Positions 53,076-63,703 of a stretch of DNA of 64,000 nt are shown piece by piece. Both the position numbers and the translations under genes were made by a program. The notes under the pieces were generated by a model. That model was not told where the DNA came from, did not search any database, and saw only the letters and a list, made by a program, of their open reading frames with translations. The stretch's first letter is position 1. Each line of letters opens with the position of its first letter. The DNA is from Acephala macrosclerotiorum (taxonomy: Eukaryota > Ascomycota > Leotiomycetes > Helotiales > Mollisiaceae), in the NCBI GenBank assembly GCA_014904845.1, contig MU119327.1, positions 1-64,000 on the forward strand, read 5' to 3'.

Positions 53076-54492
53076 ATGGAAGAAATCCCCAAAGTACCAA
53101 ATCTCGTAGCATCAACTGGAGACACCTATTGTGGCACAATAGCGGAATCAAAAATTCGTGAAAGCACCAACAACGATGAGCAGACTCTAGAAGGTGGCAG
53201 TGGTGCAGGAAATGTCTCTTCAGACGAAAGCTTAGAGCTCAATTACTTCAAATCAGTCCAATGGTACATTCCAATCATCCCCTCGCAGCTCCGATCTAAC
53301 TCATCCCAGGACACCAGACGGAACTACCCTCCTCACCTCCAGCGTTGACAACACAATCCGAACCTTCGTCCTCCCTCCCGACCTTCTCAATAACCCCTCC
53401 TTAATCAAGACCATCCTCCCATACACAAAACACACCTACCCAAGCACAATCAACTGCCTGGCACCCTACCCACTATTCAACCTCTCCGACTCAGCCACAA
53501 CTCTCTACCTCTCCGCACCCACCGACTTCCCCATCCGACTCGCAAACGCCCTCTCCCCAGACGCAACAGTAGTATCAACATACAACGTCGTCTCACCCAC
53601 CACCGAAGCATGGCACACACCTGCTTCTATCCTCTGGTCCTCACCCGGGCATTTCCTCACGGGCACAGACTGCCTAATCTCCCTCTTCGACGTCTCCCGA
53701 AATGGCGAAGGACCCATAACAAGAATGCCCACCATCCCCTCCAAACGCCACCTAATGAAAGGCGGCGGAGTCGGAATCCGCGGCATCGTTTCCGCCTTAT
53801 CCCAACAATCATCCGAAGACGGTTCAGGAATACTAGCAGCAGGAACATGGACCCGTTCTATAGGTCTCTACGATGCTGGTGGAATGGGAGGTACGGTGTC
53901 TGTCTGGAATGTCAAGGAGGCTGCGGATGAGATTGCGGGCATAGGAGGGACGGGTGTTACGCAGACGGGTTGGAGTCCGTGTGGGAGATATCTTTGTGTG
54001 ATTGAGAGGAGGAGTAGGGGGGTTTTGGTTTATGATGTTAGGGTTGAGGGGAAGTTGGTTTCTTGGTTGGAGGGTAGGGAGGGGGATACGAATCAGAGGT
54101 TGAGTGTGGATGTTTTTCAAGGAGAGAAGGGCATGGAGGTTTGGGCTGGTGGTGTTGATGGTGTTGTGAAAGTTTGGGAAGGAGTTGGGATGACTGAAGG
54201 GGCTCAGAAGAGATCTTGGGAGTGGAGAGCTCATGATGGTAAGTGGAATTTTCTAATCCTAGAAATCATAGCTAACGCATACACAGATCCTATTGGATCA
54301 ACTGCCATGCATCCATCTGGTTCTGTCGTGGCCACTTGCTCTGGCCAGCGAGGGCGGCCATACTTGGAAGAAAATAGTGATAACGATGATGAGAGTGGCA
54401 ACAGTGGTGAAGATTCAGACGAAGAAGACTCACCGCCTAAACCGTTACATTCTCAAGCGTCAGATAATACTCTGAAGATTTGGAGTATATGA
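53076..54492 (+). CDS. SWT21: TCAB1/Swt21-like WD40 protein
   Basis: Three exons, 53076-53263, 53310-54238 and 54287-54492, are separated by introns of 46 and 48 nt (gtacat..cccag; gtaagt..acacag with branch gctaac), giving 440 residues. WD40-type blocks run through it: SVDNTIRTFVLPPDLL, YPSTINCLAPYPLFN, STYNVVSPTTEAWHTPAS, GILAAGTWTRSIGLYD, TQTGWSPCGRYLCVIERR, NQRLSVDV, GVDGVVKVWE and MHPSGSVVATCSGQRGRP. The GTWTRSIGLYD, TNQR and ATCSGQR blocks match those of human WRAP53/TCAB1, which guides scaRNAs and telomerase RNA to Cajal bodies; the yeast relative Swt21 acts with the spliceosome. A very acidic insert (EENSDNDDESGNSGEDSDEE) sits before the last strand. Family assignment is firm; which RNA it serves here is unknown. 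Confidence 0.85.
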
Positions 54493-54693
54493 TAGCTATC
54501 TTAGCGCTCGATACAGAAAATAGAAGCCCAAACCTTCAAGCTAGCTCAAATGCAGCAATATGGTTTTCAAATGTAAGCCTTAAGAGCAAATTTGAATCAA
54601 CATCCTCTAACAACCTCAGACTCGCCACAGTTAGCAAATGTGGGAGCGCCCACTTGGCTACAAACGAGTCATCGTGACATGCTAAAGATTAGC

Positions 54694-57572
54694 TTACTCC
54701 CATCTACCGTCGATCGCAGCAGACACTCTCTCCATTAACATCCTCCCACACAACGGACCAAATCTCGCAATTCTCTGCTCTCGTCCCATGTCAACAAAAG
54801 CAGTAAGACCAAACTGCCCAGCTTTCGTGGGACTATTAGGATCAACACCACCTGGAGCTTTCAGATTAGCCAGAACAGTTTGAGCGGCATAAGCATTCAG
54901 CCCGGCTCGGCGAAGGAACAACTCCCAATACGACTCCTCAGCTAAGAGACTCGAGTCTCTAACCAGACAATGTTGTACGATAGTGCTCGCCAACCACTTC
55001 GACAGAGTTTCTTCACCGCCCGCGACGAAGAGGACCGTAATCGAAGTCTCGAATCCAGCTGCAAATCCTGCGAATTCACTGTATGCAAGGCAATCATTAT
55101 CATCAAGTCCAATGGTTGTTTCGTCTCCTCTACCCTCGGTGATGAAGACGAGTAGCTTTTCGTACCGACCGCTTACTTGCTCGATACGTTCTCGGATAGC
55201 TGGCTTTTTGCTGTTATGTCCTGGTAAGGGTCTTTGTTTGATCTTCTGCAGGGTAGTGATGACTATCCCGATGGATGGCGAGATAATAATATCGGCTTCC
55301 GAATCGAGTGGCGATTTGATTGGAGAACGAGTCACGGATCCTGGTAGCCATGTTGTGGTGTTGTGAGCTGTGAAGTCTCGTTCGATGATGTTGAGTTGTG
55401 GTAGTAGGCGCTCAAGATGCTTGATTAGAGCTCGGCGTTTCAACAATGTTGACGAAACGACGATGGTAGTGACTGTTGATCCTGCTGGGAGCGAGGGAGC
55501 AGGTAGTGGAGGGGCTTTAGCGACGGGAGACTTTCGGATTGGCAGTTGCGTTGTACCTAGATGCGGTGTAGTAATCCGCGCTGGCTGAGCTGCTGGGGGA
55601 GCTTGGGCTGTGTTTGGCCTCCTGATGAAGTGGGTACTGTCTGCAAGCTTTCCTTTCTTCGAACCGCGAAGCTCAAGAAAGTTGTCAAGACAGTTCTCTG
55701 CCGAAAAAGCACCGCCTAGTAGTTCCGGTCCTCCTCCACCTCTTAGGGCTTCTACGCGCTTCAAGCTTCCGTCTGCACCTTCATAAACTCTTGATATCTG
55801 CGTTGACGAGTATCTCGAAGGTAGCATTTGCTGAGAGGTAGGAGCAACCTTCTTTGGTGCTGGTTCGTCCCTCGCTCTTTCGGCTTCTTGTAGTTCCATT
55901 TTTCTCTTCTTGGCTAGGGAGGAGAGATCTAGAGGAGTGTCTCTCCTAAATACACCCGGCTCAATCTCGTCCTCGTCTTCATCGTCTCTCAGGATCATCA
56001 GACCTGGCTGCTTCCAAGTGAGACTGGTACTGTCGATGATATCTCCAGATACCATTTCTTTCAGGAATGTCTCTAGATTTTGATCATCCTCTTCAAAATG
56101 TTCTTCTACCGCTATCTTTGCAAGATTTGAAGGCCATGGAATCCACCTCAAATTGAGGCTCTTGCGATTGATGTGCACACATATCGGGGGTCTTTCACTG
56201 AGAACCTCCCGAATCAATGACATTTGTATTGACAGCAACTTGGCATGGTTTTGGACACCCTCAAATTTTTTCCAAGGGGGATCTGCCTTCGAAAAGTCCA
56301 TGAGTGGCACATCAACCCTCGCAGTTGCATCTGCTGCTACCAGCTTCTCTTGTTCAGCTCGTTGGTTTGCTTCTCGCAGTGCGTAACCAAATGCGTCTTC
56401 CAAGAAATTGTTTTCGTAGGCAGGGCTGGCGACACGGTTGTCTGGGTAGAGTTGTAGCTCTTCGACAACGTCGTTGAATCGAACAGACTTGGGAAGTGAG
56501 ATGCCAGATCTATCTGGTGTCAGAGTCTCTTCGACCTTCAAGTTTTCGCGTTTGACGTGTTTGACTTCAATTGAAGGCGGTGTATTCTCCAACGATGCGA
56601 GCGGTGTGTAGATATCGCCAAGCTTGACCATGGGCCCGTCTGGGAGGGTATCAGAAGATGGCGTCTCGTCATTTTTGATTGGTCTAGAAGCTCTGAGTGG
56701 TGTAGGGATGTCTTCCTCAAATATCTTCTTCTCGATGTCTTCAAGTTGTTGTTTCGTCGGAGATTCAGGACTAGAGAGAAGGGGAACTTGGTAAGCGGGA
56801 TCGGATGGAGATGGCTCGTATGGTTGCTGAAGTGGTTTGAACTTTGGTGACAAAGGAGGCGTAACTGGCTCAAGTGCAGTATTCTATGATAATTGCTTAG
56901 TTGGGCAAACCTCAAGAGACGGAAAGAGTCTACCTTCTTATACTTCTGCTCGTCGTCCCATAAAGCCTTCGCATCATCCTCCGACCAGTCATCCTTCAAA
57001 CAATCGTTGATGAACATGAAGGTATTTTTCGAGATACTGAGTTTTTCCGCCTTTAGCTTCTGTAATGTCTCGAGTCCCATTTCCCAGAATCGCGACGGCC
57101 AGGAAAGACCTTCGTTCTTTTCATCGTCAACGAGCTCAAGAGGAAGCTTGACATCTTGCAGCGTGATATCGAATCCCTCCCTTGAGGCAAACGCCTTGCA
57201 ATCTGTTTCGTGGTTGCTTCTCAGCAGAGGCAGTTCAAGCTTTAGCGGCCAGCCAGGATTTCTTGTATCCAGCATCGAGACAACGAGAGTCTCAATATCT
57301 TTTGATACTTCCTCGCGGTTGACCGATGAGAGTAAGATTGCCGCATCCTTGGAAATTGTTAGGCGTTCCTCGGCTTTAATCTCGGTACCAAGTTTGAATT
57401 GGTGGAGATGTGAAGACCCTAACAACTTGTTGTCAACGTTGTTCTGCAGCTGTTCAAGGTCCGCGAAGCCAAGGTGCTCTGCCAGATAGTCTCGAGAGAG
57501 TCCGTTGGCTCTCGCATACTCGAGAGGACTGGGCTCATCCGCCTCTTCGCTTGATTGGGAATGTTCAGACAT
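54694..57572 (-). CDS. Large protein with XPF-like C-terminus, possible Zip2/SHOC1 relative
   Basis: Two exons, 57572-56934 and 56883-54694, with a 50-nt phase-0 intron (donor gtagac, acceptor tcatag), give 942 residues. Residues 1-230 are mostly helical (DYLAEHLGFADLEQLQNNVD, RFWEMGLETLQKLKAEKL); about 230-680 is largely disordered with short conserved patches (RVYEGADGSLKRVEALRGG). From about 680 it is ordered: strand-helix TVTTIVVSSTLLKRRALIKHL, then ADIIISPSIGIVITTLQKIK, KLLVFITEG, SITVLFVAGGEETLSKWLA and a helical end (ELFLRRAGLNAYAAQTVLANL, GLTAFVDMGREQRIARFG) that looks like tandem helix-hairpin-helix. That order resembles the XPF nuclease fold plus (HhH)2, but the ERK catalytic motif is missing. 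Catalytically dead XPF-like proteins include meiotic Zip2/SHOC1. I recognise a conserved fungal protein but no named function; the meiotic idea is inference. Confidence 0.7.
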
Positions 57573-58104
57573 CAGGTTGACATGCGAAGGTGTAGACGAG
57601 TAAGCCAGAAGAGATGAGAAATGATCGAGGAACCCGGCCTGGGAGAGCCTTCAATATGAAAATCGACAAACGGAATGTGATTAAATGGTCATAATTGTTC
57701 GAGGAATTATCGCATTAATACAAGGCTTTAGCATAGTGATGATGAAAGAAGAAGAGACTGGAGCTGAGAGAAGGATGTAAGTACCAACCCGGCACGTGAC
57801 TGAAGGCAGCGCCGAAATACGCAGGACCTCAGCACTGGTATGGACATCTGAAGCTGCAACTCTGCCCGGAGGGCTTTGATTCAATGGCGTTATAGTGCAT
57901 TTGAATTCGTGGGAGTCCCCGAGGACCTTTGAGGCTGATGAGCTTTGATACCGCGAGTCTGCACGCGATTATAAGGTACGGAGAGTGTTCTGAGTGAAGG
58001 TTGAAAACAGATTTACTTTCAGGGTATAATGCCAGAGACTTCTAGCCTAACGCCATCGAATGCTATGCTCTGCGTTCTACACTTTATTCACGTATGCAAC
58101 TTCT
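57573..58104. other. Intergenic between two minus-strand genes
   Basis: It holds the promoter of the XPF-like gene and the 3' flank of the HAD gene. ORFs in this stretch (for example 57681-57884) are not protein-like. A purine-rich run near 57740-57775 is the only visible feature. Confidence 0.45.
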
Positions 58105-58988
58105 CTATGCCTCAATCACAATCCCATACTTCTCGTATGGAAAGCCAACCAAAGTCTCCAAATGTTCAGCCCATCCATCACCAATTTCTCCGACCAAATG
58201 CATATCCACGTCTCCACCACTTCCTGTCCTCCCAGCAAGCACTTCCTCTTCCTTTCCACTATACTCCTTCCTCAACTCTGGATGTGGACACCATATAACT
58301 CGCATTCCTGCCCTCCGTCCAGCTTCTACGCCCGGAACACTATCTTCAAATACCAAACATTCTTCAGGTCGAATCTCCACCTCAAGGCTGGCGTTGATGG
58401 TTTGTAAAGCGAGGAGATAGATATCCGGAGAAGGTTTTCCTCTTCCCTCCGCGATCCGTTCATCATCACCCAGCACCCGTCGATGACCAGGAAACACCGT
58501 AAATAGATCCTCCAAATGCGCAGTCTTCAGCTTAAAGTTCTGCTCATGACTACTCGTCGCCAATGCAATATGAAGTCTCCTTCCCTCATTTCCTTGCACC
58601 GTAGCCGTCGCCAAATCTCCCAAAAGTTTCGGGACACCGGGAAGCGGCTGTGATTCTGGGAAATGCTGCCGTTGTAATACTTTGACTTCTTCGTAGTATT
58701 GATCTAGGGAAATTGGGAGTTGGGCCCATTCATGGAAGATTTGGCCGGCCGCGGGACCGGGTCGGCCTTGTAGCTGGGCCTTGATGGACCAAGGGATAGA
58801 GGGACGGCCGTATTTTTGGAGCATGAGATTTGTGCAGACAGTGTATTTGTCTTCAGAGTCTATGAGAAGGCCATCCATATCGAAGAGACAAGCCCGGATT
58901 GGAGGGAAGCCGAAGATAGAGTTTGTCAGCTTTGCATTTGGAGAGGATGGAAAACTACGTACTCTTTCTTTAGAGTTGATACAGCCAT
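58105..58988 (-). CDS. HAD-superfamily phosphatase (pseudouridine-5'-phosphatase / DOG2 type)
   Basis: The conserved frame shows all four HAD motifs: RACLFDMDGLLIDSE (motif I, both Asp), ALATSSHEQNF (motif II), GKPSPDIYLLALQ (motif III Lys) and CLVFEDSVPGVEAGRRAG (motif IV). Helices between motifs I and II (YYEEVKVLQRQHFP, LPGVPKLLGDL) form the cap typical of beta-phosphoglucomutase-like enzymes. Fungal relatives hydrolyse pseudouridine 5'-phosphate, glycerol 3-phosphate or 2-deoxyglucose 6-phosphate; the substrate cannot be told here. The start is uncertain. The frame is open upstream to 59,151 but without an in-frame ATG. The best ATG (58,988, MAVSTLKKE) is in another frame and no standard intron of normal size joins it; only a 29-nt gap (gtag..aaag) would. 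Either an unusual small intron, a further exon or a base error is involved. Confidence 0.8.
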
Positions 58989-59180
58989 TGTGGAAGAATG
59001 TGAGGTCTGTATATTCTCGAGGCTGGAGGTGGCTCGCATGAACGAGGGGCAGTGAAATGTGGAGGAGGGGTTCTTCAGTGAAATCTACAGGGGTAAACGC
59101 TGAGGCGGCTTCATTCCGCACTACTGTAGCTCTAGTGCCTTTTTCAATCAAATGCCAACAAAGTCCCGACCAAATACGAT

Positions 59181-60146
59181 ATGACGACCAGGACTGAGAG
59201 ATTCCAGCGAAAGCCTGCTGAGAAGGCTGAAGAGCTTCCGAAAGAGGAGGAAGAGGAAGTGATTAGGTTCTCTCCCGAGGAGGAAGCTGTACGCATTCTG
59301 CAAATTCATCTCGAACCATGCTAACAAAGTTGGCAGTCTCTCCTCGAAGAGTCTAATACTCAAAAGACAGCAGCAAATGACCTTTTTGCGAAAGCCTCGT
59401 TTCAAGATGCGATCGATACCTACAATAAAGCTCTCTCGACATGCCCGAACTACCTAGACTACGAAATCGCGGTGCTAAGGAGTAATATTGCAGCGTGCCA
59501 TTTGAAGCTTGAGGATTGGAAGGAAGCCGTCAAAGCTGCAACAGCTGCCCTTGATGGACTTGATAAATTGCAGGGAGATGGAAAAGATGCGTCAAAAATA
59601 GAAGAAAAGAAACCAAAGGAGGAAGAAGTGGACGAGGAGATTGTTAGTGAGGGAGCCTTGAAGGCCGAGGATACATCAGACAAGGGAAAACGAGAGGCTG
59701 ATATCGCAAGAATCAGGGCGAAGGCTTTGATGAGAAGGGCGAGAGCTAGAAGCGAGTTAGGAGGATGGGCAAGTTTGTCTAGTGCTGAGGAGGGTAGGTT
59801 GTTTTGCTCGCGAGGTTTTGGCGGAGCTGATGTGTTGCAGACTATAAGAAGCTCGACAAGATAGATAATCTATCCGTGGCGGACAGGAATATTGTCAAGC
59901 GACAGTTGATACTATTACCTCCAAGGACGAAAGCTGCTCAAGAAAAGGAGATGGGTGACATGATGGGGAAGCTCAAGGAGGTTAGTACCGGTGTCTGACC
60001 AAAATGCATCTGCTGACTCGAGATAGCTCGGAAACGGTATACTGAAGCCATTCGGTCTCTCCACAGACAACTTCCAAATGCAAAAGGATCCAAATACTGG
60101 TGGTTATAGCATGAATTTCAACCAAGGTGGACCGGCAAGCAAATGA
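59181..60146 (+). CDS. TTC1: TTC1-like tetratricopeptide co-chaperone
   Basis: Four exons, 59181-59288, 59337-59793, 59841-59980 and 60027-60146, with introns of 46-48 nt (gtacgc..ggcag, gtaggt..ttgcag, gttagt..gatag), give 274 residues. An acidic N-terminus ([19 protein letters not shown]) precedes three TPR units: [40 protein letters not shown] and [19 protein letters not shown], the second and third separated by a charged Lys/Glu insert (about residues 104-145). The C-terminus ([10 protein letters not shown], then [18 protein letters not shown] and [11 protein letters not shown]) is the diagnostic end of the TTC1 family, whose TPRs bind Hsp70/Hsp90. It starts beside the divergent HAD gene; an earlier ATG at 59,152 closes after ten codons, so I used the one at 59,181. 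Confidence 0.88.
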
Positions 60147-60221
60147 AGATGTCCGAGATCTAACGACTGCCATCTACTCGAATCATGTTTTCAAGTCTTA
60201 TAGGGTGCTCGCTAGTATGTG

Positions 60222-60253
60222 GATGCGATGATTGAATCCCGATTCATCGCATC
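60222..60253. terminator. 10-bp inverted repeat downstream of TTC1-like gene
   Basis: gatgcgatga (60222-60231) and tcatcgcatc (60244-60253) are perfect inverted repeats with a 12-base spacer, 76 bp past the TGA of the TTC1-like gene. It could fold in the 3' UTR, but a role in ending transcription is only a guess. Confidence 0.35.
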
Positions 60254-60883
60254 ACAGTATCTTATGCTGGCGGGTATCATCAGTAATGCCGGAAGAATGT
60301 CCCGACAAAGGCCGAACTTTTACCACCACATGATACTCAGTCTTCTGACTCAAATTCAACGTCTCCAGCAGCACAAGGCCCTCTCAGCCAGCGAGATCTC
60401 CCACATGCCAAACTTTCGCCTCCAAGCATCTGCCAGTCCCCCATTCTTGCCAGTCTAGGATACCGGCCTGCATGAGGGGCAAACGTCGAGAACCCCGCGC
60501 TAAGCGACCCTTCAAAGCCCCCCTACCAATCAGGGCCAACCACTCCAACACGACCCTGAATCTGTGACCTCAACTCAAACACAACATATTCAGCTAGAAA
60601 ACGAATCTCATCTCAGCCAAGCCCAGATTTTCCCATCAATACCCTCCCAACCAATAAATAAGCCTCCAATTCCCGTATCACAACCGTGATAGCCGCCTCT
60701 TGACTCTTGTTTCTACATTCAGTGTCCCTCCTGACCGGAATGTTGAATCGCTGACTCTCTAGCAACTGAACATGCTACCTAATAAGCCACAGGTTCTACT
60801 GCACGTGTATGCGTTCGCGACGGATAGCTGCCGGCACCATTTAGATCCCGGAAAGCTTCAACGAATTTTATTTAATTGAGTGG

Positions 60884-60905
60884 TACAGTATGGAGGTACT
60901 GTACG
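60884..60905. repeat. Small palindrome gtacagta..tactgtac
   Basis: A perfect 8-bp inverted repeat with a 6-base loop (60884-60891 and 60898-60905). A related actgtacagt lies near 61,017 and gtactgtacc near 63,683, so the gtactgta core recurs in this neighbourhood. Confidence 0.5.
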
Positions 60906-61313
60906 GGATTCCGTTTTTGGAATTTGCCCCGCCATCGGAGGGGTTTATATTGAGGTAGACCCCACTGCCACGTCGAGTACTGCAAGTGACAAAATGTACA
61001 TCTTCGTTGTTGTGTACTGTACAGTGCCAGTGGTTGTGCACTTTTTGAGATACCTCGATTTTGATTTTGACGAGTGGCGATTTTCTGATTCTGGATAGAG
61101 AGACATTTCGATCCGGACTGTGCTAGCAGGTGACTTATATACCTCACCAACCTCATCAACCACCCTTTCACTGCTTGCTTTCCCTCTACCAAAGTCGATA
61201 CTGGGAATACGAACGAAAACACACTTCACGACCAAAAAATCTCCAACAAGGAGTTTCTCGAGATTCGACGTTTCAATTGAAAACCAATCTCCCACCCAAG
61301 TAGGACAATCAAA

Positions 61314-61763
61314 ATGACGGTCCTCACACCCTCACCAAACCCCAGGAGCATCCTGACCTGCTCCTCAACAGGCGACATCCTCCGTCTCCCCGCCCCAGCA
61401 TTCAACAACTCAGTCTACCTCGCCAGCATCTTCCACAAACTCCTCAGCACAACAACACTCTTCCTCGTTTTCAGAGCATACTTTCTCTCTTTGGTCCTCC
61501 TGCAACAAACATACTACGTCTCTTCCGTCCTGCTCATCCAATCTTACTGGGCATCCACTCTTGCTGCGAGAGGAGGGCATTGGGGAGTTAAGAGGGGAGC
61601 GGGGATGAGTTGGAAAGCCCTCGAGCCAATCAGGAATAAAGTTTTCAGGGAGTTCATGATTTTTATTCTTGGTGCTGGGAATAATGTCTGCTTGGCGGTT
61701 TTCTGGCCCGGTTGGATTGTGGTAGGCCCAACTGTTTGGGGGGTGTATTGTTTCTGTGGCTGA
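61314..61763 (+). CDS. Small membrane protein, unknown
   Basis: An intronless ORF of 149 residues. The first 30 are Ser/Thr/Pro-rich (TPSPNPRSILTCSSTGDI). A long hydrophobic stretch follows (LLSTTTLFLVFRAYFLSLVLL and YYVSSVLLIQSYWAST, about residues 42-83), probably one or two membrane segments. Then come a basic loop (RGGHWGVKRGAGMSWKAL) and a final hydrophobic segment (NNVCLAVFWPGWIVVGPTVW). Upstream DNA is CT-rich and the ATG context (caaaATGac) is favourable. I do not recognise the family; the FWPGW patch and composition make it a likely real fungal gene of endomembrane location, but an absent intron and short length leave doubt. Confidence 0.6.
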   Translation: MTVLTPSPNPRSILTCSSTGDILRLPAPAFNNSVYLASIFHKLLSTTTLFLVFRAYFLSLVLLQQTYYVSSVLLIQSYWASTLAARGGHWGVKRGAGMSWKALEPIRNKVFREFMIFILGAGNNVCLAVFWPGWIVVGPTVWGVYCFCG

Positions 61764-61913
61764 ATTGGTCCATACCTCACTGGAACAAAATAAACAGTAA
61801 ATGTGCCCGGGAAGCTCTTGCCATTGGGGTATCCAGCCAACCAACCAGCTCTAGAATGTTCTATACTCTCTGGTACAATGAGACAGATGGAAAAGAGGGA
61901 GGATCGTGTCGAT

Positions 61914-63162
61914 TCAGGAGAAGAAGAACGGATTTCCTCCCGCATCACGCTTGACTTCCTTCTGGTAGTCCTTCTCGGGATCGAAGTCCTGCCATACGCT
62001 GGCTGGGAAGATGTGTTTATTGCGCTCATACCATCTTCGGTCCACGACCTTCGTAAATGTCGGATCGTCGTTCATGCCCTCAATATCCATCCTCTCTAGC
62101 ACAGGATCCTTGGTCTTATTCTTCGACGGGACGGAAAGTGGATTGTAGTTATCGAGGTTAATGGGTTCGGGTGTCGAAGTGTCGGAGGAGGAAGCAGGAG
62201 GTTCGGAGCTATAGTCGAAGAGAACCCTATTGTTCGGGCCCAGGGTATGATTTATAATGAAGTAGTAAAAGTCGTAATGCTAGATCATGATCAGTCAATA
62301 TCAAATCTCTCTCCCAAGCAAAAATGCAACTCACATGTGGAATGATCAAACTCCCCCTAACAAGCATCAAATCATCTACCCCAACCCTCGCCCATTCCCT
62401 CCTACTATTCGCCTTCTCACCCACCCCCAACTCCGCTCCAACCTTCCTACTCCTATCCAAAAACACCCAGATATAATCCCCTTTCTTCACCCTAACCACC
62501 CCACCAGGAATATTCGTCCCATCATAAAACACAAACGGGATCGCCATCTCAGCAGTCTTAACCTGCTCCTGTATAGCAATAAACTCTTTCCGTAACGTCT
62601 CCCTCGTCTGCGCCTCCCTTAACAACGCACCTTTCGTCAATGCCTTCGGAGCAACGCTCACATTAGCATTGACACCAATCTTCTTTTTCCCACCTTCAAT
62701 TGGTGTTCCAGCTCGTGACGGACTACTAGATTTCGGTGTTGAGAATCCACTCGTCCCAGTATCATCTTCCTCATCTTCATTCCCAAACGATAATTTATTC
62801 GCCCCCGCCTTCGCAACTTTCTTCTTCTTCTTTAAGGGTGGTTGGGAGGAGTCTTTGGGTGTCTGCGCACTGTACTGGGGCCATTAGTCCTATTCCCATT
62901 TTCTCACTCTTTTCAAAATTAAGAGGACTCACCCATCAGGCGTCCCATCTTTAGAGGTAGCTCTGGAAGAGGTATTTGGACCGAGGAAGGATTCATGTGC
63001 ATCGCGCTCTTTCTGCTCGATTACTTCTGCGCGGCGTTTGCGGAAGTCGGAGAGGTTTACTAGGCCGACTGTTTGCGTGGAGAGGAGGTCTTCGGCGGTT
63101 TTTCGTTGAGAGGTAAAGCGGGGATTGGGGGTTGATGTGCCGGATGGGGGATTGGAGGACAT
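61914..63162 (-). CDS. FAM50: FAM50/XAP5 family nuclear protein
   Basis: Three exons, 63162-62933, 62869-62335 and 62279-61914, with introns of 63 and 55 nt (gtgagt..gtacag; gtgagt..atctag), give 376 residues. The N-terminal part is disordered with coiled-coil character ([20 protein letters not shown]) and a Lys run ([11 protein letters not shown]). The XAP5 domain follows: [76 protein letters not shown] (split by the second intron) and the closing [20 protein letters not shown]. These blocks and their order identify FAM50A/XAP5, a nuclear protein linked to the spliceosome and transcription in animals and plants. Length and domain placement are normal. It converges with the small membrane protein gene. 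Confidence 0.92.
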
Positions 63163-63703
63163 CGTCGCGGTAGGATACAGTCAATTGCGATAGGAGGGTC
63201 GAAGATGTGTCGATGGAGTGAGAGAAGATGTGAGGCTGCGAATGGATGAGGCTATTCGCAGGGCTGAAAAATCTCGAAGTGGCGGAAACAAATTAGCGCT
63301 AGCAGGGATGTCAGATGCTGCAGAAAAGGACTGCCCGCTTAGCAATTCTCGGCTGATGATTCGACTCGAGGAGGACGACATCCGTGAAGCTAAACTTGAA
63401 TGACTTCATGGATTTCTTTAATCCTCAAATCCCCATATCTTGGAGATTCCGATCACAGGAATTCGGATGTCTTTCCCTTAGTAGCGTTTGGAGGGTGTGG
63501 TAGCATTAACCAATTTCTAGACAAATGTCATGGGCTCTTGATTGTGTCAAGTGGCACTTGTCACTTCTCTCGAGCTCCAAAACCTATTTATTCTTCTTAC
63601 TTTTTCTGTTCTCTCTTTGTAATTTCAAGCACTCCACAAAAAACAATACTTTTGTGCTATTCATCCCTACAGAATACCAGTAGTACTGTACCAGTTCTCC
63701 ACA
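63163..63703. other. Divergent intergenic region
   Basis: It lies between FAM50 (minus) and the hemerythrin-like gene (plus). A 62-codon plus ORF (63218-63403, MREDVRLRMDEAIRRAEKS) is protein-like in composition but unsupported. A gtactgtacc motif lies near 63,683, about 20 bp before the hemerythrin ATG. Confidence 0.45.

Larger units (their letters stand above)
60147..61313. other. Long intergenic region with two small inverted repeats
   Basis: No convincing gene is present. An 80-codon plus-strand frame (60219-60458; begins GTG, preceded by TAG) reads IASQYLMLAGIISNAGRMS but has no clear start or upstream exon. The region carries hairpins at 60222-60253 and 60884-60905 and a palindrome actgtacagt near 61017. 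A Ser/Pro/Thr-coding, CT-rich stretch just before 61,314 looks like a fungal core promoter. Confidence 0.45.

Noticed and set aside
60219..60458. 80-codon plus ORF reading IASQYLMLAGIISNAGRMS
   Set aside because: Starts at GTG after a TAG, no splice-compatible upstream exon, and only 73 bp after the TTC1-like stop; insufficient support.
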